Assembly: GCF_036057275.1 (NCBI RefSeq)
Contig: NZ_CP107945.1
Span: 1,426,001-1,490,000, forward strand
DNA: 64,000 nt
Reading direction: 5' to 3'
From: Streptomyces sp. NBC_00390
Lineage (GTDB): Bacteria; Actinomycetota; Actinomycetes; Streptomycetales; Streptomycetaceae
The notes under the pieces were generated by a model that saw nothing but the letters and a program-made list of their open reading frames with translations, was not told the origin of the DNA and did not search any database. Each line of letters begins with the position of its first letter. Position 1 is the stretch's first letter. Below are positions 59,062 through 64,000 of the stretch, piece by piece. Made by a program: the position numbers and the translations under genes.

Positions 59062-59469
59062 GTGTCTGACGCGTTCAAGTCGAAGCCTGTGCTCAAGCGT
59101 TGTGTCGTCTGTCGTCAGCCCGTGGCGAGGAGGAAGCTCGCCTTCACCCCGGGCGGGCAGCCGGCGCACCGGGCCTGTCAGTCGGCCCCGGACCGCCCGC
59201 CGATCCGTGCGGCGGCCACGCCTGGTCCGGTTCGGGCGCCGAAGGACATCAGCCGTGCCGAACTCCTGAAGCGAATCGAAGCGCTGCGCAAGCGCGATCC
59301 GAAGATGAACCTGCGCGCCAAGAAGGCACAGCCCGGCGGCCGCCCCAAGACGCCGCCGACAGCGCCGCGCCGCGACCAACGGCCGGTTGCCCCGCCCCAG
59401 CCGTACTACGGCGTGGAGATGAAGTCCCTCGACGGCCGGTGGGTACAAATGCACCCTGACTCCGAGTAG
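59062..59469 (+). CDS. small zinc-ribbon-like basic protein
   Basis: 135 residues from GTG 59062 (GGGGGG upstream). The N-terminus CVVCRQPVARRKLAFTPGGQ followed by HRAC offers a CxxC...HxxC metal site. The rest is Pro/Arg/Lys-rich and probably disordered (KDISRAELLKRIEALRKRDPKMNLRAKKAQ), ending in PYYGVEMKSLDGRWVQMHPDSE. It may bind nucleic acid. Family not recognised. The 300 bases before it (58761-59061) show no gene. Confidence 0.6.
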   Translation: MSDAFKSKPVLKRCVVCRQPVARRKLAFTPGGQPAHRACQSAPDRPPIRAAATPGPVRAPKDISRAELLKRIEALRKRDPKMNLRAKKAQPGGRPKTPPTAPRRDQRPVAPPQPYYGVEMKSLDGRWVQMHPDSE

Positions 59470-59915
59470 TGGTCGCCGCCCCCAGCCGGCCTGATCTGTC
59501 GCATGGCCTTGATCCGTGTCGGACGGGGTCAGGTCGTCCGGCTTCGGCGCACCGATCGCACTGATCGCACATGCGACCGATTGAAACCTTGAGCGAGTCC
59601 GTACTGAGTTGATCGCGTGCGTCTGCAACGGGGAGGCAGCACGGTGAGCGGACTCGCACCGGTCCGGTAGAGCAGCCATTCGTCGGCGAGTAGTTCGACC
59701 AGCTGCTTCTGCCGTGCCCGAGCCGATCGGTTCGATCCTCCGCTGCGGTCGTACAAGCACCGAACACGGACTGGGCCACGGCCATGCCAAGGCCCTCGTC
59801 GCGCATACCCTTGCCGAGGACAGCGGGAAGCAGACCGTCCGGCGCCCAGCTGCGCTGCCCGCGGGCGAGCAGATTCCGGCCGGCAGCTACAGCAGCAACC
59901 ACCCTTCCGGCGCCG
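59470..59915. other. 446-bp stretch with no intact gene
   Basis: Minus-strand pieces such as RARQKQLVELLADEWLLYRTGASP (59650-59720) and WAPDGLLPAVLGKGMRDEGLG (59780-59850) have coding-like composition but lie in different frames with no start, so this may be a decayed gene. I could not identify the family. Confidence 0.35.
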
Positions 59916-60158
59916 TCAATCGCGATGCCGCAGGGCCGCGCACCCGGCGCACCAGCCACCCTCACGCAGCAATTCGCGGTCCTCCTCGAAGAACTTCAGG
60001 ACGACAGCGCGCTCGTGGATTGTGCACAGCAACGCGTGCTCGTCCACCTCTCGATGCCGGAGGTACTGGGCGTGGTGTTGCGGCTTGTCGTAGAGCACAT
60101 CCCACCCCGGCAGTACCGAGGGACCGAGCGAGGCACGCGTTCGTCGTGACGTAGTCAT
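59916..60158 (-). CDS. small protein of unknown function
   Basis: 80 residues from ATG 60158, with GGAGGC directly upstream. The sequence is charged and His/Glu-rich (YDKPQHHAQYLRHREVDEHA, RAVVLKFFEEDRELLREGG) and ends WCAGCAALRHRD with a CxxC. A 9-bp inverted repeat stands 8 bases upstream. Real gene is likely from the ribosome site and codon use; function unknown. Confidence 0.55.
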   Translation of the reverse strand: MTTSRRTRASLGPSVLPGWDVLYDKPQHHAQYLRHREVDEHALLCTIHERAVVLKFFEEDRELLREGGWCAGCAALRHRD

Positions 60159-60165
60159 GCCTCCA

Positions 60166-60188
60166 TCCTGCCGCCTCGAGCGGCAGGA
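60166..60188. promoter_or_regulatory. 9-5-9 inverted repeat before the small gene
   Basis: TCCTGCCGC-CTCGA-GCGGCAGGA is perfect and lies between the ribosome site of the small minus-strand gene (start 60158) and the end of the RING gene (60284). It could be an operator, or a hairpin ending upstream transcription. Confidence 0.45.
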
Positions 60189-60283
60189 CGGAGATCCGTT
60201 CTGGCCGCCACCCACGAGCCGAGACCCACCTGCCCGGATAGGGTCTCAGCTGTTCTTCCTCTCTGATCGCAACCGTCCGCAGG

Positions 60284-62911
60284 TCACCGAGGAGCGAGAG
60301 CCGTGACCAGGTCGGCGGCGGCGAGCAGGCGCACCCTGGCCGCGTCCTGACTGAGCGGGTGGAGAGCGAACACCTCGCTCCCGTCGGGCAGTTCCAGGTC
60401 GCCCCGGAGCAGGTAGGCCAGCGACGGCCCCGCCGACGGTCCATCGTCCTCGACGCCCGCGCCAATGGGAGCGTCGATGTCCGGCGAGCCGATACGGGCG
60501 GCGAAGCCGGTCACGTCCTCTCCGTCCCTGCGCCGGTACACGCTCCGCGAGCCGTCCGTGTGGCGCAGGACTACCGTGGCCGCCCGTGCCGCCGCCTGCC
60601 ACACCGCGAGCTCGCCCAGGCCGACGCGCGCTCCCGAGGCGAACAGGTCCGTCAGCCGGTGCGCGAGGGTGGCCAGCGCGTCCGCGTGCCGCCACACAGC
60701 GTGGTGCGTGCCGGTGACTCCTTTGACGACGTCGAGCCAGCGCATGGTGCGCGTCTGCACGTCGATGAGCAGCGGCACGCAGGCGCGGTTGCTGCCGGTG
60801 AGGTCGAAGCGCTGCTCGACGGAACGCGGGTCGAACACCGGTCCCAGGTTCCCGGGTTGATCCCGCACCATGAGTCCGGCGAAGGCTTCCGCCAGGTCAC
60901 CGAAGGGGACGTTGTTGTACGAGTAGACGACGGCGACGACGTAGCGCACCCCGGCCGCGCCGAGCAGCTCCAGGTCGAGGTCCACGAACTCGCTGGCGCC
61001 GAGTGGAGGCGGCGCGTCCTGGAGGTCACCGGAGTGGACCGCGGCCTCACCCGCGTACCGCAGGCTGGTGTACGCGCACTCTCCGACGTGCCGCCAGTCC
61101 GCGTCGAACATCGCGGCCGACAGGTCCAGGTCGGTCGTACCCGAGGTGGGGCTCTCCATCCAGTGCAGGAACAGGCGCAGTGTCCGGCCGTCCGGTACGG
61201 CGAGTTCGCTGCCGCGCGGCAGGGTCACCAGGGCTCGGGACGCGGTCCGTTCGGTGAACGGCGCGACGAGACCGTCCAGCGCGGCATCGACGACCGCGAC
61301 GTCCACGGGTGCCGCCTGCCCCGCCCTGCGCAGCAGCTCCGCCGTCAGCACGTCGACCACGGTCCGCACGAGGGGGACGGGCAGTGCCGGCCTGTTGTCG
61401 TCGGCCACATGGGTCTTCGCCGCCGCTCCCTTCGGGAAGAACACCCGTGCCACCTGCTCCCGGTCGCGGGTGCGGACGGCACCGAGCGCGGACAGCAGGA
61501 CGGCCGGCGCCACCCGCGGGACCACGCGCTCCAGCGCGCGGACGGCGGAACGGGAGCCGTTCTCGTCCTTCTCGCCGGTGAGGCGCAGCAGGTGGTCGAG
61601 GCGGCGGACGAGTTCACCCGGGCGCTGCTCGAGCAGCGTGAGCGCCCCGGCGAGGTCGCGGGCCGCGAGCGCGGCCTCGACCTGGCCGCTCCAGCTGTGC
61701 GCCACGGCGGTGGGGCCGGTGACGTCGATGTGGGCGGCGGTCTCCGCAGCCGTGCGCAACGTGGCGGACAAGGCGTCGTCGCCGAGCCGGGTGCCGCGCA
61801 GCGCGGCGAAGGCGAGAGCAGCGCGCGGGAAGCGGTTCGCGTGCTCGAACGGATGCAGGCGTTCGGCCGCGTGGATCCAGGCCTGCCGGTACCGCCGCAT
61901 GTCCTGGGCCGCCTGTGCCGGGTCCAGGGTGTCGAGGACGGACAGCAGGGCGCGACGAAGAGGCCGGGGTACGGCGGCGAAGCGCGGGATCTCGACGAGT
62001 CCGGCGTCTCCGCCGGAGCGGACCGCGAGCACGCGCAGCACGTCGGTGGCGGTATCGATCAGGCCGGCCGCAACGGGAAGGGCCTGTGGCACGGCAGTCG
62101 GGTCGGCAAGCAGCCAGGCGACCAGGCGGGCCTTCGTCTCCCGGCCGGGCACGGTGGCCGGCAGCCGGTCGAGGTCGTCGCGGGTCCTGGCGGCAAGCAG
62201 AGCTTCCAGGTCGTCGGTGTCCTGGGGGCTGAGGGCGCCGGTGCGGGCAAGCAGCGTGTCCAGTTCACGGGCTGCGTCCGCGTCGCGGGCGGTGAAGTCA
62301 CCGCCGTAGGACAGGAGACGCAGCCGCTCGGGCGGCGCGACGCGGCGGAACAGTTGCCGGCGCGGGCGCCTGGGGCGCAGGAACGGGTCGGAGGGGTCGA
62401 TACGGCGCTCGCACACGGGGCACGCCGAGAAGTCGGCGCCGTCGAAGCACGAGCCGCACACCAGGTGGGCGCACGGCGATACGGGCACGACGGAGTCGAC
62501 CGTGCCGCACAGCACGCACGGCTGCTCGGGGCGCTGGAACAGCACGGTGAGCACGCGGTCGACATAGTGCGCGTACGTGTCGTGCGGGGTGCTGTCCGGG
62601 AAGTCGCGCAGCAGGGGCACGTGAGGGCGGTCGGCGCCGAGAGCGCTGTCGATGTCGTGCAGCAGTGCCCGGCCCACCGCGCCCATGGCCCGTGCGTCGA
62701 GCGCGGCAAGCGCGGCGCGCAGCGGCGGGGCCAACAGGTAGCCCCGGTCGACGAGATCGGCCTCGAGCAGCGCTGCTCCGCTGTCGCCGGCCGGATCCGG
62801 GACCACTGCCGGTGTCGGCAGATACACGGCCCCACGGCGCGACAGGAGCACCGTGGCGAGGGCCCGTGGACGGGCAGTGGTGGTACGTCCGATGACCTCG
62901 GTGTTGGACAC
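60284..62911 (-). CDS. MXAN_6230/SCO0854-type RING domain protein with TerD-like region
   Basis: 875 residues from GTG 62911, with GGGGGAG upstream. A RING-like zinc site at about 131-170 (CVLCGTVD, CAHLVCGSCF, CPVCERRI) is rare in bacteria. The middle is helical. At about 590-690 a TerD-like module appears (LDLSAAMFDADW, VHSGDLQDAPPPLGASEFVDLDLE, VVAVVYSYNNVPF), similar to tellurite/stress proteins that bind calcium with Asp clusters. The C-terminus contains a long beta-rich part. Function is unknown; the layout suggests a stress or defence scaffold. Its final 108 bases are duplicated at 53800. Confidence 0.88.
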   Translation of the reverse strand: MSNTEVIGRTTTARPRALATVLLSRRGAVYLPTPAVVPDPAGDSGAALLEADLVDRGYLLAPPLRAALAALDARAMGAVGRALLHDIDSALGADRPHVPLLRDFPDSTPHDTYAHYVDRVLTVLFQRPEQPCVLCGTVDSVVPVSPCAHLVCGSCFDGADFSACPVCERRIDPSDPFLRPRRPRRQLFRRVAPPERLRLLSYGGDFTARDADAARELDTLLARTGALSPQDTDDLEALLAARTRDDLDRLPATVPGRETKARLVAWLLADPTAVPQALPVAAGLIDTATDVLRVLAVRSGGDAGLVEIPRFAAVPRPLRRALLSVLDTLDPAQAAQDMRRYRQAWIHAAERLHPFEHANRFPRAALAFAALRGTRLGDDALSATLRTAAETAAHIDVTGPTAVAHSWSGQVEAALAARDLAGALTLLEQRPGELVRRLDHLLRLTGEKDENGSRSAVRALERVVPRVAPAVLLSALGAVRTRDREQVARVFFPKGAAAKTHVADDNRPALPVPLVRTVVDVLTAELLRRAGQAAPVDVAVVDAALDGLVAPFTERTASRALVTLPRGSELAVPDGRTLRLFLHWMESPTSGTTDLDLSAAMFDADWRHVGECAYTSLRYAGEAAVHSGDLQDAPPPLGASEFVDLDLELLGAAGVRYVVAVVYSYNNVPFGDLAEAFAGLMVRDQPGNLGPVFDPRSVEQRFDLTGSNRACVPLLIDVQTRTMRWLDVVKGVTGTHHAVWRHADALATLAHRLTDLFASGARVGLGELAVWQAAARAATVVLRHTDGSRSVYRRRDGEDVTGFAARIGSPDIDAPIGAGVEDDGPSAGPSLAYLLRGDLELPDGSEVFALHPLSQDAARVRLLAAADLVTALAPR

Positions 62912-63117
62912 GTCTCTTTCTCCCCCTCCCGGATGACCGGGTGATGCGCGGGGCGGGAAGTGAGCACGCTGATTCATCGGAAAGAATGGAGAAGGAAGCA
63001 CACTCGGGAGCCGCCCCGCGCCCGGCGACGATAACAGCCGGGCGCCAGGCTGATCATCCGGTTTTCCGGGCCGGGGTCGAGCCGTGCGCGCGGCCCGAAC
63101 GGGGCGGCGGGCCCTCG
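62912..63117. other. 206-bp intergenic region
   Basis: Holds the upstream region of the RING gene and the 3' end of the PhzF-like gene transcript. GC-rich inverted repeats are short (GCCGGGC/GCGCCAGGC area near 63030-63045). No gene seen. Confidence 0.4.
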
Positions 63118-63984
63118 TCAGGCGATCCGTGTGCCTGTCCCGGTCACCCGCACCCGCTTGTCGCCCTCGCGCAGTTCCACGGTCAGCACGCCCGGGCGGC
63201 CCATGTCCTCGCCCTGGTGGAGGGTGAGCACCGCCGCCTCGGGGACAAGGCCGAGTTCGCGGGCGTACGCGCCGAACGCACCTGCCGCCGCGCCCGTCGC
63301 CGGGTCCTCGACGACGCCACCCACCGGGAACGGGTCACGCACATGGAAGACGCTCGCGGACTCCCGCCACACCAACTGCACCGTGGTCAGATCGAGCCGG
63401 CGCATCAGGGCTTCGAGGCGTGCGAAGTCGTACGCCAGATCCGCCAGCCGCTCACGCGTCGCGGCGGCGAGCACCAGATGCCGGGCTCCCGCGAAGGCGA
63501 TGCGGGGCGGCAGCGCGGGATCCAGGTCGGCTGCCGGCCAGTCGAGCGCGTCCAGCGCCTCGGCGAGGTCGGCATCCTTGATGTCCTCGCTGTGCGGCTC
63601 GACCGTGGTGAGTGTGGCCCGCAGCGCCCCGCTCTCCTCGCTCACCGTCACCGGCACCGTACCCGCGCGCGTCGCGAACACCAGGTCGCCGGCCCCGATG
63701 CGTTCGCCGAGGGCGATGGCGGTGGCGACCGTGGCGTGCCCGCAGAACGGCACCTCCGCCTTGGGGCTGAAGTACCGGATGGTGAACGCCCGTCCGGGCT
63801 CCCCGCCGAGCCCCTCCGGCGGATCGGACAGGAACGCGGACTCGCTGTACCCGAGGTCGGCGGCGATCGAGAGCATGTCGGCGTCGTCGAGCCCGGAAGC
63901 GTCGAGGACGACCCCGGCGGGGTTGCCCCCCTCAGGGTCGCTGGAGAAGGCGGTGTAGCGCAGGACGGCTGGCTTCGTAGTCAT
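63118..63984 (-). CDS. PhzF family isomerase-like protein
   Basis: 288 residues of the diaminopimelate-epimerase fold: YTAFSSDPEGGNPAGVVL, the catalytic-type Glu in DLGYSESAFL (about 46), RYFSPKAEVPFCGHATVATA, and the mirrored second half VVEDPATGAAAGAFGAYARE. True PhzF makes phenazines, but no phenazine genes are nearby, so this is one of the common PhzF-like proteins of unknown substrate. Confidence 0.9.
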   Translation of the reverse strand: MTTKPAVLRYTAFSSDPEGGNPAGVVLDASGLDDADMLSIAADLGYSESAFLSDPPEGLGGEPGRAFTIRYFSPKAEVPFCGHATVATAIALGERIGAGDLVFATRAGTVPVTVSEESGALRATLTTVEPHSEDIKDADLAEALDALDWPAADLDPALPPRIAFAGARHLVLAAATRERLADLAYDFARLEALMRRLDLTTVQLVWRESASVFHVRDPFPVGGVVEDPATGAAAGAFGAYARELGLVPEAAVLTLHQGEDMGRPGVLTVELREGDKRVRVTGTGTRIA

Positions 63985-64000
63985 GATCGGCGGAACCGCG

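Noticed and set aside
63118..63984. Evidence of a phenazine cluster
   Set aside because: PhzF-like proteins are common alone, and no other phz gene is visible.

Overview
The window is high-GC actinobacterial chromosome, almost certainly Streptomyces. The evidence is the strong G/C third-position bias, frequent GTG/TTG starts, AGGAG-type ribosome sites, ATGA/GTGA gene overlaps, and a family set typical of streptomycetes: F420-linked oxidoreductases, a Scr1-type HTH/DUF397 pair, DUF5955, a PknB-like kinase and the MXAN_6230/SCO0854 RING family. I see no rRNA, tRNA, CRISPR array or intact insertion sequence.

Layout, left to right. 1-5.5 kb: a gamma-glutamyltransferase homologue cut by the window edge, a secreted M15 peptidase, and a TetR regulator with an amidase and a divergent short-chain dehydrogenase around a perfect 18-bp palindrome. 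5.5-12.7 kb: an AbiEii-like nucleotidyltransferase, then a five-gene minus-strand operon for reductive pyrimidine breakdown (beta-ureidopropionase, aminotransferase, dihydropyrimidinase, F420-type LLM oxidoreductase, NCS1 permease). 12.8-23.9 kb: mostly housekeeping and secreted enzymes (GH75 chitosanase, a second gamma-glutamyltransferase, P450, CocE/NonD hydrolase, exonuclease III). 24-34 kb: a PcaD-PcaC fusion, then a sugar or cyclitol uptake system (two paralogous binding proteins, permease, ATPase, ROK kinase, GntR regulator, divergent Gfo/Idh dehydrogenase).

34-38.9 kb: a P450, an unknown protein and a zone of gene decay holding a P450 with its core deleted and a response regulator without its receiver. 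Two transport or redox genes follow. 39-52.2 kb: a purine-salvage block with allantoicase, allantoinase, an IclR regulator (AllR-like), and, 7-9 kb away, a MocA-like cytidylyltransferase and malate synthase. Between them lie an acyltransferase/sensor kinase/response regulator operon, a secreted alpha/beta hydrolase, DUF5955 and a Ser/Thr kinase. A near-identical operator core lies upstream of both allB and malate synthase, suggesting one regulator links allantoin degradation to glyoxylate use.

52.2-63 kb is accessory: a small Tyr/Asp/Arg-rich secreted protein, a SelT/W-like protein, a 108-bp diverged copy of the 3' end of the RING gene fused to a frameshifted C-terminal piece of a large DNA methyltransferase, a Scr1/DUF397 pair, a secreted NucA/NucB nuclease, small unknown proteins, and the complete RING/TerD-like gene. 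The 108-bp copy and the true gene end are direct repeats flanking about 6.4 kb, which looks like an inserted and eroded island. The window ends in a PhzF-like gene.

The best candidates for something new are that repeat-flanked island, the pyrimidine operon with an F420 enzyme where a dihydropyrimidine dehydrogenase might be expected, and the two regulons inferred from shared operator sequences.
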